The translations under genes were made by a program, and so were the position numbers. Positions 24,000-35,920 of a stretch of DNA of 64,000 nucleotides are shown here, piece after piece (positions within the stretch are counted from its first letter, which is position 1; every line of letters begins with the position of its first letter). Under the pieces are notes generated by a model, which was not told the origin of the DNA, did no database searches, and saw nothing but the letters and a program-made list of their open reading frames with translations. This stretch comes from Hygrophila difformis (taxonomy: Eukaryota > Streptophyta > Magnoliopsida > Lamiales > Acanthaceae), in assembly GCA_030278955.1 (NCBI GenBank), contig JAOANR010000003.1, forward strand, positions 26,923,227 to 26,987,226, given 5' to 3'.

Positions 24000-25922
24000 C
24001 ATGGAAGATTTAAATCCCTAGGTGCTGCCCTTTACCTCTTTTTAAGTCAAATCTTTTACATCTTCTTATGTTGTTACTCAAACCATTAATGCGTAGACAA
24101 AAAAAAGGAACGAAGAATAAGAAAAAAAAAAGATGGTACTTCTTCTTCCAAGCATCAAGGACGTCCCATAATTGAAGTGGGAGGAACGGAGGCAATCGAA
24201 CAAGCGTATGGATCAAGGCGATAATTTTCCATAGGATTCCTCCACACTAGTTAAGGTAGGTTAATCTTCATCCCTATATTGCATTTTGATGTTAGATTTT
24301 GAAATAGCAATATTAGGGAAACTCTTCCTAGGTTAGGACTTCTGTGACAGATTTTGAATATTAGAAAAAATGAATTTTTAGTCCATCCTACGTCCTGAAT
24401 TTCAGAATTTGATAAACTAAAATGAATTTCAGAATTTGGTAAAAATTTTAGAAATTTTGAATGTGTTTTTCGACTCCAAAAGAATTTCATACCAGATCTA
24501 CCCCAAAGTGATTTTTCGGGACATATTTGCACATCTGTAAAACTCGTACTTTTTCATTAGGTTACAGATGGAATTTTTAAACCTTTAAAACACAAAACTT
24601 GTAGATAATGATGTTAGGAGACTGAACTAAAATTTTTGGAATTTTTGGAGCCATTATTTTATTAGAATTTATTTTTGAAGGCAACCTAGTTTCCGCTGGC
24701 AGATTTGTGCCTCAGTAAAGATCATAGATTTTCATTAACTTAGAAGCATAATTTGGAAACGTGTAAAACATAAAAGTTATAGATCTGTACGTCATGAGTT
24801 TAATAATAAAATTTGAGAATTTTCTGAATATCCATTAATTTATTAGAAATTTTATACATTGACCGCAGAAATTCTAACAATATATTTACAGTTATGCAGA
24901 AATATACACTTTCCGTTAAATGAATGGTAGAATTTGAAAAACTCTAAAAGATGAAAGTTTTACATCTTTGAATTTTGAATCTAACTTGAAAATTTGGGAA
25001 TTTTCTGATCAGTAATTAATTTTGTGGAATTTTTTATGCCAAGACAGTATATGTCGAATGTATTCCTGCGAGTTATTATGAAACTATGATTTTTCTTGTG
25101 ACATGGTTTATTGGTATTCTTTATTTAAGTATTAGAAATTTAAGGAACTCTTTAATATGATACTTATACTTGTCAAAGTACTTTAGGAAATCCAAGTTTT
25201 GAACGCCCATGATTGGAAATTTTGCATAAACGACTCATTCTATTGGAAGTTTTGCCTAAACGGCTCATGTTATTGAAAGAGGCCTAGACGGTATGCAAGA
25301 GTCTATACTCCCGTATATTTCCTATTTTTTAGATTATGCGTGGGCACCGGTGTGAGTTTGTATAGGGTCCGTTACATAACCATGGATCCGATTGTGATCC
25401 CGTAAGACAATTGTTTCTCACATATGATATTGATGTTATGGATGATATTATATTTGGGTGTCCTCGTGATGTCTTATTAGTACGGCGGCGATTCTAACAT
25501 AATTATTTTAATAATTCTTTTTACTTTTAAAGAATATATTATGATAATAAAAATTAACCTTGTAACTGAGACTATGATTAGCCTACTCAGTAATTCATAC
25601 TGACAACCTTTTTTTTTAAATTTTTCTTTTCAGACTTACAGAACTCGAAAGGTGGAGCATGGAGCATTACATGGGGATGGTTTCGCAAAAGACATGCTGC
25701 ATATTTTAATTATTTTTTTTCCTTGCATAAATCAATATTTTAAAACATGTTACTTATTTTTAACGCTTCCGTATATTTATTTTCTTTTGAGTAAATCCCT
25801 ATGCATTTGTTATGATAAAAATTAGCCTTAACATTTTCCTAGTTTAGTTAGCCAAGGGCGAGCTTAATTGGGGAGATGTGGCAGTAACATCCCAGCCTGG
25901 GTTATCAAAACCGGGGTATTAC
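24000..25922 (+). mobile_element. 3' part of a Ty3/Gypsy-type LTR (left end missing)
   Basis: The segment ends ...AACCGGGGTATTAC, close to the end of the 11,810-14,656 LTR (AACCGGGGTGTTACA), and both share GGGGAGATGTGGCAGTAAC- and CATCCC..CCTGGGT-like blocks just before. It also has the CCTACTCAGTAATTCATACTGAC block (about 25,580-25,605). The families are related but clearly different in sequence. The left end cannot be located; it may begin near 24,000. Element B is inserted at its very end. Confidence 0.6.
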
Positions 25923-26119
25923 CCGCCGCCTGATGACAGTCTTTTATGACTGTCATTTGCGTCCAATTTAGTGTCTTAATGATGATCTTTTGTTCTTAAT
26001 TCCATTAGTTTTTAATGAATAATCATGGAAGATGAGAAAAGATGGAAGAAGAACCAAGATTGTGAAGAAGTTGGAATTACATTGAAAATGGCTTGAAATT
26101 CTAAGTTTTCATTGCAAGT

Positions 26120-26465
26120 CTCGCACGCTATGTTTTTATTTGAACTGACTCACGCTTTGTCATTCAGCAGGAAGTTAAGTTGAAAAGCAGCGGGAGATGG
26201 AAAAGACATAGCGAGCAAAGAGAGGAAGTGCGAGGACTTACATACGAAATCAGGAAAGATCTAAGGAAAAATGTTCAGAAGCTGAAGCCCACGCGATGAT
26301 TGTTTGACATCGCGAGGAAAGGAAGTTTGTGCAAGACATGAAGCTTTAGATATTATGGCGAGAAGCAAACTGTTTGAAGAGACTGTGAGATCTCGCCTTG
26401 TCAAGAAAGACAATTACATTTTTTTGGCTCTCGCTTTGAAGGAACTGGACAAAGCGAGAGGAGAG
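26120..26465. repeat. CGCTTTGT hairpin-motif array, promoter-proximal, in 5' LTR B
   Basis: Inverted pairs are seen here: CTCTCGCTTTG (26,428-26,438) with CAAAGCGAGAG (26,450-26,460); CGCGATG with CATCGCG (about 26,292-26,316); CGCTATGT (26,126) with ACATAGCG (about 26,206). The loops vary. All lie within 400 bp upstream of the TATA box. Confidence 0.8.
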
Positions 26466-26516
26466 CTATTCTGATGCGAGCGGTTATCATCCAAGGCTGA
26501 AGCAGTTACAACGCCC

Positions 26517-26532
26517 ATCTATAAATAAGACC
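26517..26532 (+). promoter_or_regulatory. TATA box of the element B 5' LTR
   Basis: CATCTATAAATAAGAC lies about 590 bp from the LTR start, in the same place as the TATA box of LTR A. It would drive the genomic transcript. The corresponding sequence is deleted from the 3' LTR. Confidence 0.75.
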
Positions 26533-27404
26533 CTTGGGGGATCAGCTCGAGTAGCAGGAGATTGAAGAGAATAGCTCATTTTTACTCTCCAGTTCACTTT
26601 TAGAATTCAGTAGGTAGGTTAGTTAGGGTTTACTTTTCACTGCAATTTACTTCAAGTTCTTCAGATTTGTAATTCAATTTCGCAGTAGATTTTCTTCGGA
26701 ATATTTTGGAAGATTAGTTTGAGGATACCCTGGAAGAAGAATTGCTATCGGAATGCTTTGTTCATCCATTACGACGATCACCATCTAGTTTCCGACTCCT
26801 CCGTTCACATTCACATTATTCTGATTGCAATCAGATTTCCAGATGTATTCGTTTTAAATTCTTTGTTATTCAAGATATATGAAGAATGATCAGTTATCAA
26901 ATCGTGCATTTCTTATCTTCCTGGTTACAATTTTCGAAGTTTATTAGAAATCTGATGTCTTTCAATTCAGTTTCAGAGAAGTATAAACCTCGAATACAAT
27001 ATTCACTTTTTGGAATTTGCATCATATTCGATAATTTGATTCTCGAAAATCATGATACTCCCACATCTTTAATTCGTAATTTGTCCGTTCTAATTGCGCA
27101 AGAAGTTTGGATTTTGTAACCGAGTTAGGTATGAAACTGATAGAATTATGAATTCATTCAATTTTCTGTTGATACTATGTCTCGATCACAAATTTGGAAG
27201 AAATCCACAGAAATTAATGTTCAGAACTCTAAAAGGTTCCTAAAGACCCATGCAGTGTTAATCATCGCATGATAATCTTTAAGAATTAACAACTTTAAAT
27301 TCTCGAATTTGGATGTGAAAGGTTCTGTTCTCTTTATTTTCTGAATAGAGGTTCCAGAGGGTAGTTATGACGGTTATAGGACTTGATCATTTACTTCACA
27401 TAAG

Positions 27405-27790
27405 GATAAAACCACGCTTCATCCTAAAAGATGACGCGAGGAATTATTCAGACAACTTTGTTTCAAGAGAGGCTATTTCAACATTCTCGCGATGTCATTT
27501 TGACAAAGCGAGAGAATCAACTTATAATAGCAACAGAATTGATGCCCATTTCTTGGGACATCAACTACTCACTTCTTAAACATATATAACCCCTATTCTA
27601 TAAGAAGGAAGTGGATACCTCGCCGCATTCTTATAGACATTACTGCGAGGCATTCAGTTCTTTGTATAAACAAAATCCGAGGAACATTCTTTGAACAATA
27701 ACTCCCTCCACGCTGTACAGACATAGCGTGCGGAAAATTGGAATGTTCATAGTTTGAAACCCAGAGTAGTTACTGCGAGCTATTTTGGAC
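27405..27790. repeat. CGCTTTGT-type hairpin-motif array downstream of the TATA box, LTR B
   Basis: Pairs include CACGCTTCATC with GATGACGCG (about 27,412-27,440), TCTCGCGATGTCA with GACAAAGCGAGAG (about 27,485-27,512), CCTCGCCGCA with TGCGAGG (about 27,619-27,652) and CCACGCTGT with ACATAGCGTG (about 27,707-27,732). The same arrangement, one array before and one after the TATA box, is present in LTR A with a different motif. Confidence 0.75.
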
Positions 27791-29274
27791 ACCTATTTTG
27801 CAGAATTATTTCTCAAATCTTTTTCATAGGAAAGTGATTTCCTAATTCTGTCTAGTTTCCAGTTAATATTTTGGAAACACTCTAGCATTTTGATTAAGAG
27901 GATTCAGAACCCTCATCGTTTCCTTATACATATAATACTACTTATACATATGATATTTTGGGATATTTCCCAGTTTATGATGAGTAATCTTACTTCACAA
28001 ATACAGACTCATAATTCATACTTGTAATTCATATTACTATTTTCATTAGTACATTGAGAAAGATGATGATATAAGTTTTCTCAATCATTATTTACTCAGG
28101 GTAATGAAGAACAAACTTGTTCTTTAAGTTGGGCATTTAGTACCTGTCGTTTAAAGGGAAGGGTGTTTCAAAAACCATCTTTTGTCCCAATAATTAGTGG
28201 AGTTTTAGGAAGATTAATTTCCGGGGTTCATAGCTTTATAGTTTCCACTATATGCTATGGGTAGGAGATTAAATATTCTTTCTACAGTCTTACTAATCCT
28301 GAGTCAAGCCATGGGCATTTGGAATTGTTTACAAAGATTTCTCAAGCTAAAGCTTCTATATGAATCTGAGTGGTCTGGATAAGTCAAGGATTTTGAATAG
28401 AAATTTCATCTTGATATACTTACAGGACTATTACTTATTACAATTACTTGAAGGAATTACTCTGAGGAGTCAAGTCTTATGAAATCATTGGATGATAGAT
28501 TTAAATACTTAGTTTTTCACTTGTAAAGGACATCCAATATAGGGTCATGAGACCAGTTTGACTCAGAGTAATAAAAAGAACAACTTCAAGTTCAGATGAA
28601 TATAAGATGATTTAGATGTGACCTTGAGTGATCGAAGGCTTAATCTGAGTCCGAAAGAAATAGATTAAGTGACAGTTCTAAAAAGCTTTTGTCACAGAAT
28701 GAGTCTGACCGATCATCCTGTGATGACAGTATCCCATGATTTTAGTGCTTAGATTGTCATGACACTGAATCACAAGTACCTGTCTTGGGAAGTGATTTAA
28801 GACATGAAGATTTGATTAAGTTGCATAGAGGATTCATCTATCTCGATGAACTTTCATTCTGTTTTTAACCATTGAAGTATGATATTCTCATCATATTCTT
28901 ATTTCGTTTATTTGATTTGGTCCGCACTATCTTAAACTCATGAACATAATCATAACACTCAACATCATTTCAATTGTTTTCTTTATTATTGTTTACAGCT
29001 TTATGCATTTACAGTTCAACATTAAATTCTTAGTCATCATCATTACACCATCCTTAAACCAAGAGCAAAAACAAGTTCTAGAACTAATAATTCTATTAAA
29101 ACGCTTCTATCGTGTAACTCTCTAATGAACGATCCCGACAATAAAAATAAATATTGCAGCTTGATACCGTGCGCTTTCGGTAGGAAAAATTAGGCAAGCT
29201 CTTTAACAGTCCTATAGGATTATAGTTTAAAGGCTGTCGGGGGGCATTGCAGCGGGTTTTACCTCAAAGCTTCA

Positions 29275-29292
29275 TGGCGCCGTTGCCGGGGA
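29275..29292 (+). other. Primer-binding site of element B (tRNA-Asp)
   Basis: TGGCGCCGTTGCCGGGGA follows the LTR without a gap. It matches the 3' end of tRNA-Asp(GTC) and is identical to the site of element A. A splice-acceptor-like TTTTGTTCACAG lies between it and gag (about 29,386-29,397). Confidence 0.95.
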
Positions 29293-29414
29293 GGGTGTAG
29301 CGTTATGAATTTTAGAACTGTAGATACTCTTTGGTTTAATTGTAATTATTTACTTTATACCATAATAAATTCATTAATTCTTTCATTTTGTTCACAGAGA
29401 AGTCTCAACAGTTT

Positions 29415-30497
29415 ATGAGCGAAAGAACAACTCGATCTTCAAGGCAACCTTTGCTTCCTTTTAATTGTGAACTTGAAAGAACAGCAAGGCTGATCAGAGC
29501 AAGCGCTAGAAGGAGACAAAGAGATCTTGTAGAAGGGAATCTTTCAACAATAACTAGGATGGCTAACAATGGACAAAATGACAGACCTGGAAACTTACCA
29601 AATGGACAGCCAGAAAATCAGCAAAACGTACCACTTCGAGGACATTTTCAAGCACCATAGAGGGCTGCTGCACCACAATTTGTTCATCAGCACTACTTTC
29701 CACCAAATTTTGCTAATCCTGCTCCAAATCCTCAAGAAGAACAATATCAACCATGGCAACCAAACGTTGATCAGTACTTGGCTGGAACAGATGAAGAGGT
29801 TGATATACCACCTGGTATATTAAACTTGGCATCTTCCAGAGCTTTTTATGGGTTGAGTGCTGAAGATCCACACTTACATCTCAAAAAGTTTGTTGAACTG
29901 AGTAAGATAGTGAAGAAGGGTAGAGCATCAAGAGAAACCATTCAACTGGCAATGTTCCCATTCTCTTTGGATGGTTCTGCGAAAGAATGGTATGATTCAT
30001 TGAATGCTCAACAAAAGGCTACTTGGCCAGAACTAGTCAGAAACTTCTTGCTCAAATATTTTCCAGAAAGTAAAGTAGATGAATAGGTAGATAAAATTTC
30101 TAGCTTCAAGATGAGAAAAGGAGAATCTTTGAAGGATGCTCGAGACAGATTCTTTGATATGCTTAAGAGATGCCCGCAACATGGTATCACAGAAAGAAGA
30201 CTTTTGAAGATCTTTTTCACTGGACTCACTCACACTTGGCAGATGATGATTAATGCCACTGGAGGGGAACAATTACTTCAGATGCCACTTGATAGAGCAT
30301 GGTCAACAATAGACACCATGACAGCTAGCAGAGCAGTCCTCCAAGATGATGACCCACCATCTCCTACAAGAAAGAGTCTTTTCATCCACACAGACAAAAA
30401 TGAAGAGAAATTTGCAGCACTCACTAAACAGATTGTTGAGTTACAACTCGCTCAGCAAACAAGTCAGCAAGTTCAGCATCAAAAATAACAACAACCT
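29415..30497 (+). pseudogene. gag of element B, interrupted
   Basis: The ATG at 29415 opens a basic N-terminus (ERTTRSSRQ). One frame is kept throughout but is broken by TAG at 29,658, TAG at 30,084 and TAA at 30,486. The retrotransposon gag core runs about 29,830-30,330, with FPFSLDGSAKEWYDSL (about 29,960), a WPELVRNFLLKYFPES stretch and LKRCPQHG (about 30,160). It would form the capsid. The three single-codon stops with no frame loss suggest substitutions in an otherwise intact gene; several look like C-to-T changes. Confidence 0.92.
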
Positions 30498-32540
30498 GTG
30501 ATGATCCTTCAACCTACTCCAATGGAACCAGTTTATCAATGTGGAGTATGTTCTGGGCCACATCATAATGATCAATGCCCACAACTCCAGGAAGCACCAA
30601 AACAAGATGAGAGTTGTAACTACACTGGATTCCAGAACAAGCATCCAAATTTGAGCTATGGTAATACTCAAAACGCACAGAATGCACATCTCCTGAATCC
30701 ACCTCAACAGAATCAGCAGCAGTTTCGTCCTCAACAACCATTTTATCCACAACAACAAATGTACCCTCAGAGACCTCCTCAACAAATGAATCAACAGAAT
30801 AGACCTTATGGACAGTTTGCACCTATGCCTGCAAATTTTCCACAGCAACCAGTGCCACTAGGCCCTTATCCTGCTGTTCAGGATAACACTTATTCTTTAA
30901 AGGTGGAGAATGCTCTGAAGGAGTTTATTGTTAAGCAGACAGAGACGAACAACCAACTGCAGGCTTCAATCAAGAATGTTGAAAATTCAGTAACAGAGAT
31001 GGCCAAGTTACTACAGCAAATAGAAAAAGGAAAATTACCAAGTTCCTCTGAAACAAATCCACAATGTAAGGCAGTTACATTGAGGAGAGGAAAAGAAGTT
31101 GTTGATCCCGAATTTGAAAAGAAACGAGATAAGTTGCTGCAGCAGAAAAAGTTCAAAGATGTTCAGACAATGGAAGAAGATGATCAGCTTGAACAAAGGC
31201 AGATACTTGAGGATAAGGGTTTGGAAAAGAATGTCTCAGGACACTCATTTCCAAAGGAAAAAGAGGGAGGTAATGATATCCCTAACTCTACAGGTAACAA
31301 AAAGGATTCACTGGATGAACACATGCCCAGGATACCATATCCTGGGAGACTCAAAAATGATCTCCAAGAAATTAAATTTAAGAAATTTCTTGAAAAGATT
31401 AAGGCCATTGAAATATCAATCCCTTTGGTTGAATTAATTGCTGAAATGCCCACTTACGCTAAGTTTCTGAAAGAATTGATTTCAGGGAAACGAAGTGCGG
31501 GAGAGCAGCAAATGGTGGTCTTAAATCAGAATTGTAGCTTGGTTCTTCAACAAAGGATTCCTCCAAAGCTTGAAGATCCAGGGAGTTTTACTTTACCCCT
31601 GATTATCAACTGTAAAGAAGCTGGGCGAGGGCTCTGTGACTTAGGAAGCAACATCAATGTAATGCCACTTGCTATGGCTAGACATTTGGACTTGTGGAAG
31701 ATGAGGCCAGTCAATATGACTCTTTTCTTTGCTGACCAATTGAGCACCAGACCAGAAGGGATCATTGAAGATGTTTTAGTAAAGACAGGAGGCCTTTGTT
31801 TTCCAGGTGACTTCGTCATTCTTGATATCGATGAAAATGTCAGAATTCCTATCATACTAGGAAGGCCTTTTCTGGTGACTGCAGGAGCCATGATTGATGC
31901 AAAGAATGGCATAGTAAAACTTCACGTTGATGATCAGGAAGTTACTTTCGACATGATGAAGATGTCAACATATCCTTTTAATGCTTTTGAAACCAATGTA
32001 GCGGGAAAGGGATTAGATTCTAGTACTATGGAGGGGGGAAATCTTTTTGATTACTATAATCTCTTTACCACTGATGTAATTGAGAACAATCTCACCCCAC
32101 TCACAAATGCTGAAGATGCTACTTTTGCTTACTTGTGCGCAGTTAGATTCGCTGATCCTGAGACTGGTGAAATCAAGGATGGATCAGAAAGTGAGGATAT
32201 GTCATCTTCAGAAAAATCTGAGGATGACATTGATAAAACAGATCCTTCTAAAGAAGGATCTGATTTAAAGATGGAAGTGCAAACTCGAAGCAAATTAATT
32301 CCATCAATAGAAAACCCACCAGAGCTTGAACTTAAAGTATTACCAGAGCATCTTAAGTATGCCTTTCTGGCAGACAAAAAGAAGCTTCCGGTAATAATTT
32401 CATCTAGATTGACTGAAGAACAAGAACGAGCTCTAGTAGGTACTCTTAAAAATCATATTCAGGCAATTGCTTGGACTATAGCAGATATCAAAGGCATCAG
32501 TCCACACATTTGTATGCATAGGATCCTGATGGAAGATTAA
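30498..32540 (+). pseudogene. gag C-terminus and aspartic protease of element B
   Basis: This 680-codon open stretch continues the gag frame. It begins with a zinc-knuckle-like motif, CGVCSGPHHNDQC (about 30,538-30,578), then a Gln/Pro-rich linker and a coiled-coil-like segment (30,890-31,050). The retroviral-type aspartic protease has CDLGSNIN, with the catalytic Asp at 31,638-31,640, and the ILGRPFL strand at about 31,855. An acidic Ser/Glu linker (32,150-32,260) leads to the start of RT. TAA at 32,538 stops it. The role is processing of the polyprotein in the particle. Confidence 0.9.
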
Positions 32541-34128
32541 TACAAACCATCCAGACAACCACAGAGGAGACTAAATCCACCAATGCAAGAAGTTGTCAAG
32601 AAGGAGGTAATCAAACTACTTGATGCAAGTATAATCTATCCTATTTCTGATAGTAAATGGGTAAGTCCAACACAAGTTGTACCCAAAAAGGGTGGGATTT
32701 GCATTGTGACTAATGAACATGGTGATGAAGTAGCAACAAGACCAGTAACTGGTTGGAGAGTTTGCATTGATTATAGAAAACTAAATACTGCCACAAGAAA
32801 ATATCATTTTCCTTTACCCTTTATTGACCAAATGTTAGAAAGACTGTCAGGTAAACCATTTTACAGCTTCTTAGATGGTTATTCTGGTTATAATCAAATA
32901 GTTATTGCTAGTGAAGATCATGAAAAGACAACTTTTACTTGCCCATATGGAACATTTTCTTATAGAAGAATGCCTTTTGGATTATGTAATGCTCCTGCTA
33001 CTTTTCAAAGATGCATGATGAGTATTTTCTCTGATTTTATTGAAAAATGCATTGAAGTGTTTATGTATGATTTTACCGTTCATGGAACTGACTTTGAAGA
33101 TTCTTTAAAAAAATTTGTCAAAAATCTTGCAGAGATGTGAGGACACTAATTTGGTTCTTAACTGGGAAAAGTGTCATTTCATGGTTCAGGAAGGAATTGT
33201 CCTAGGACACAAAGTATCTAGAGCAGGAATAGAAGTAGACAAAGCTAAGGTTTCTGTGATAGCAAATCTACCACCACCTTTTCTTGGTCATGCTGGTTTT
33301 TATAGAAGGTTTATTAAGGATTTTTCTAAAATAGCAAGACCTTTGTGTAATCTTCTTCATAAGGATGTGGTATTTAGCTTTGATGAAGATTGCTTGACTG
33401 CTTTTAAGACCTTGAAAGAGAAACTTATCACTGCACCTATAGTTCAGTCTCCTGATTGGAATCTACCTTTTGAACTTATGTGTGATGGAAGTGAGACTGC
33501 AGTAGGAGCAGTTTTGGGGCAACATAAAGAAGGCAAACATCATGTTATCTATTATGCTAGCCATATTCTTAATGATGCTCAGATAAACTACACCACTACA
33601 GAAAAGGAAATGTATGCTGTAGTTTTTGCCTTTGACAAGTTCAGACAGTATCTTATTGAAGCTCAAACTATAGTGTACACAGATCATACTGCATTAAGAT
33701 ATCTCTTCTCAAAGCAAGAAGCCAAACCTAGGCTGATAAGATGGGTTTTACTTTTACAAGAGTTTGACATTATTATTAAAGACAGAAAAGGTAAAGACAA
33801 TGGCGTAGCAGATCATCTTTCTAGATTGGAAGAGAAAACAGAAAAGGAGGAAGTTGTAAATGATAAATTTCCAGATGAACAGTTGTATGCTTTGCAGTTG
33901 CATCAATTTGATTGTCCTTGGTTTTCAGATTTTGCTAATTATCTAGCTTGCAAAATTGTCCCAAAGTTTAAAGACTCTCATCAGAAGTTAAGATTTTTCA
34001 GAGAAATTCAGAAATACTATTGGGATGACCCCTTTTATTTAAGTTTTGTTCTGATCAGGTTATTAGGCGCTGTGTTCATGAGAAGGAAGGTTTTCAAATT
34101 GTTAGAAAGTGTCATGAGAATCCTTTAG
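32541..34128 (+). pseudogene. Reverse transcriptase and RNase H of element B, catalytically broken
   Basis: RT motifs follow the stop in the same frame: WRVCIDYRKLN (about 32,755), PFIDQMLERL, FSYRRMPFGLCNAPATFQR (about 32,955-33,012). The active-site box reads FMYD (33,060-33,071) where this lineage has F-x-D-D, so the first catalytic Asp is replaced by Tyr. Near 33,105-33,115 the frame shifts at an A7 run. RNase H then follows with [15 protein letters not shown] (about 33,478), [11 protein letters not shown] and [11 protein letters not shown] (about 33,675), ending with a chromoviral-like HLSRLE linker. A second frameshift lies near 34,035. Together with the upstream stop this copy cannot make active enzyme. 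Confidence 0.92.
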
Positions 34129-35192
34129 GAGGCCATCACGGTCCTGCTAGAACTGCTAGAAAAGTTCTAGACTGTGGCTTCTTCTGGCCGACTATCTTTT
34201 TGGATTGCCAGAAACTTATAAAGATGTGTGACAGATGCCAAAGATTGGGGAACATTTCAATGAGAGAAGAAATGCCTCAAAAAGGAATTTTAGAAGTAGA
34301 GATATTTGATGTGTGGGGAATTGATTTTATGGGACCTTTTCCCCCATCATTTGGTAATCACTATATTCTAGTAGCTGTTGATTATGTCTCAAAATGGGTA
34401 GAAGCAGTGGCTTTACCCAATAATGAAGCTAAACAAGTAACTAAATTTCTGCAAAAGAATATTTTTACCAGGTTTGGAGCCCCTCGTGCCATTATATCTG
34501 ATGGGGGATCCCACTTTGTCAATAAACTCTTTGAGAAGTTGCTGAAACAGTATGGTGTTCATCATAAAGTTGGATCATCATATCATCCTCAGACAAGTGG
34601 ACAGGTGGAGGTATCTAATAAGGAAATTAAGCATATTTTATAAGCTTCTGTGAATATTACAAGAAAAGACTGGTCAAAGAAACTGGATGATGCTTTATGG
34701 GCATACAGAACTGCTTTTAAGACTCCTATAGGAATGTCCCCCTACAGATTAGTTTTTGGAAAACCTTGCCATCTTCCAGTTGAGCTAGAACATAGAGCAT
34801 ATTGGGCCATTAAGATGCTCAACATGGATCTTCAGTCAGGACAAGACAAGAGGAAGTTTGATCTGTCTAAGTTGGAAGAGATGGGACTGGAAGCATATGA
34901 AAGTAGCAAGATTTATAAAGATCGAACTAAGAAAATTCATGATTCAAAAATTAAACATAAGGAATTTTATGTTGGTCAATTGGTTTTGCTTTATAATTCT
35001 CGTTTGAAATTATTTCCAGGGAAGCTCAGATCGAGGTGGACAGGACCATTCCCCATTGTAGCTGTTCATGACAATGGAGCAGTCACAATCATGCTTAGTG
35101 AAGGAGAAAAGACTGTAAATGGACACATGCTTAAAGAATATATTGGTCAACAAGATTTAAATATCCAAACTGAATATTTGGATAATCCCTAG
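34040..35192 (+). pseudogene. Integrase of element B, interrupted by one stop
   Basis: The HHCC zinc-binding region is split by the frameshift near 34,035 (H..H..C..C, ending CDRCQRLG at about 34,226). The catalytic core shows WGIDFMGPF (first Asp, about 34,315), [10 protein letters not shown] (second Asp, about 34,492) and [10 protein letters not shown] (Glu, about 34,600). TAA at 34,641 interrupts the frame, which then continues as [16 protein letters not shown] and a C-terminal domain with WTGPFPIV (about 35,038) to the stop at 35,190. It would join the DNA copy to the host chromosome. Confidence 0.92.
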
Positions 35193-35235
35193 TTTTTCTG
35201 AAAAAAAAATAAAAAATAGGGGGGTGGATACTACC
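35193..35235 (+). other. Internal polypurine-like tract after pol
   Basis: AAAAAATAGGGGGGTGGA (about 35,209-35,226) directly follows the pol stop. Athila-type elements often carry such a purine tract between pol and the env region, in addition to the one at the 3' LTR. Its activity here is not shown. Confidence 0.5.
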
Positions 35236-35419
35236 CAGGTTAACTGAGTAGTATTTCCATTTTTCTTTTGATATATGTTTTATCTCTAATTCTTATATTT
35301 TATATTTTCAAGAATTCGAGAAATGAAGCTGTGATGGAATGAAGAAGGATGAGAAAGAGATCTTCAACCAGGTTTTTGAGTATTAAGTGTTTGGAAATAA
35401 AGTGTGAACAAATTCTGAG

Positions 35420-35697
35420 GCCACGCTTTTGCTAACTTTGACATAGCGTGATTTAAGATCTATACTCATTCACGCTTTGTAAAAATTATAAAGCGAGGTG
35501 ATAAGTTCAAATTCTCATTCTTATGAAAATTTGATCTGTTTTTAAATGATAAGAATTTGATGTCTACGCTTTGTCGAAATACAAAGCGTGACCATTTTCT
35601 CTGAAAATTGTACAAGAATCCTTCCTCGCTTTGTAGTTTACAAAGCGAGAGACGGTTTCTATAACCACGCGATGACAATTGACAAAACGAGAGCCTG
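35420..35697. repeat. CGCTTTGT hairpin-motif array between pol and the F-box cargo
   Basis: Near-perfect inverted pairs: ACGCTTTGT (35,566-35,574) with ACAAAGCGT (35,581-35,589); CTCGCTTTGTA (35,625-35,635) with TACAAAGCGAG (35,639-35,649), a three-base loop. Further pairs lie near 35,425-35,450, 35,472-35,496 and 35,667-35,692. The motif vocabulary is that of the LTR arrays at 26,120 and 27,405. Confidence 0.85.
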
Positions 35698-35830
35698 GGA
35701 ATACTAAACGGATAGATTTTCAAACTTCTTAAGACCAAAATACCCCTTTTTCAGACCCTTCTTCTTCCTTTGCACTAACCATCACACGTCGTTTCAACCG
35801 CTTGTAATTATGGCATAATTTAGTTTTTCT

Positions 35831-35842
35831 GCTATAAAATCT
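35831..35842 (+). promoter_or_regulatory. TATA box of F-box copy 1
   Basis: GCTATAAAATCT lies about 85 bp before the ATG of F-box copy 1, followed by a CT-rich, ATG-free leader. This is a standard plant core promoter layout and suggests the cargo has its own transcription unit. Confidence 0.6.
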
Positions 35843-35920
35843 AGTCGAATCTTTCTCTCCTTTCATCTCAAACATTCCCACATTAGAACAATTATCCTAC
35901 AACCTTTATCAGAAATCAGA

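Larger units (their letters stand above)
25931..29274 (+). repeat. 5' LTR of element B
   Basis: 3344 bp, TG..CA ends, with a palindrome ATGACAGTC..GACTGTCAT at the very start. It holds a TATA box near 26,520 and conserved boxes AGTACCTGTC (28,139) and ACCGTGCGCTTTCGG (about 29,166) that also occur in the LTR of element A. It contains two arrays of CGCTTTGT/ACAAAGCG inverted motifs. Small open frames inside are not recognisable proteins. Confidence 0.95.

Noticed and set aside
11810..25922. The LTRs ending at 14,656 and 25,922 as the two ends of one element
   Set aside because: They share only short terminal blocks and differ strongly elsewhere, so they belong to different families.
26886..27579. 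Short ORFs inside the 5' LTR that recur in the 3' LTR
   Set aside because: Their conservation simply reflects LTR identity; no protein features are visible.
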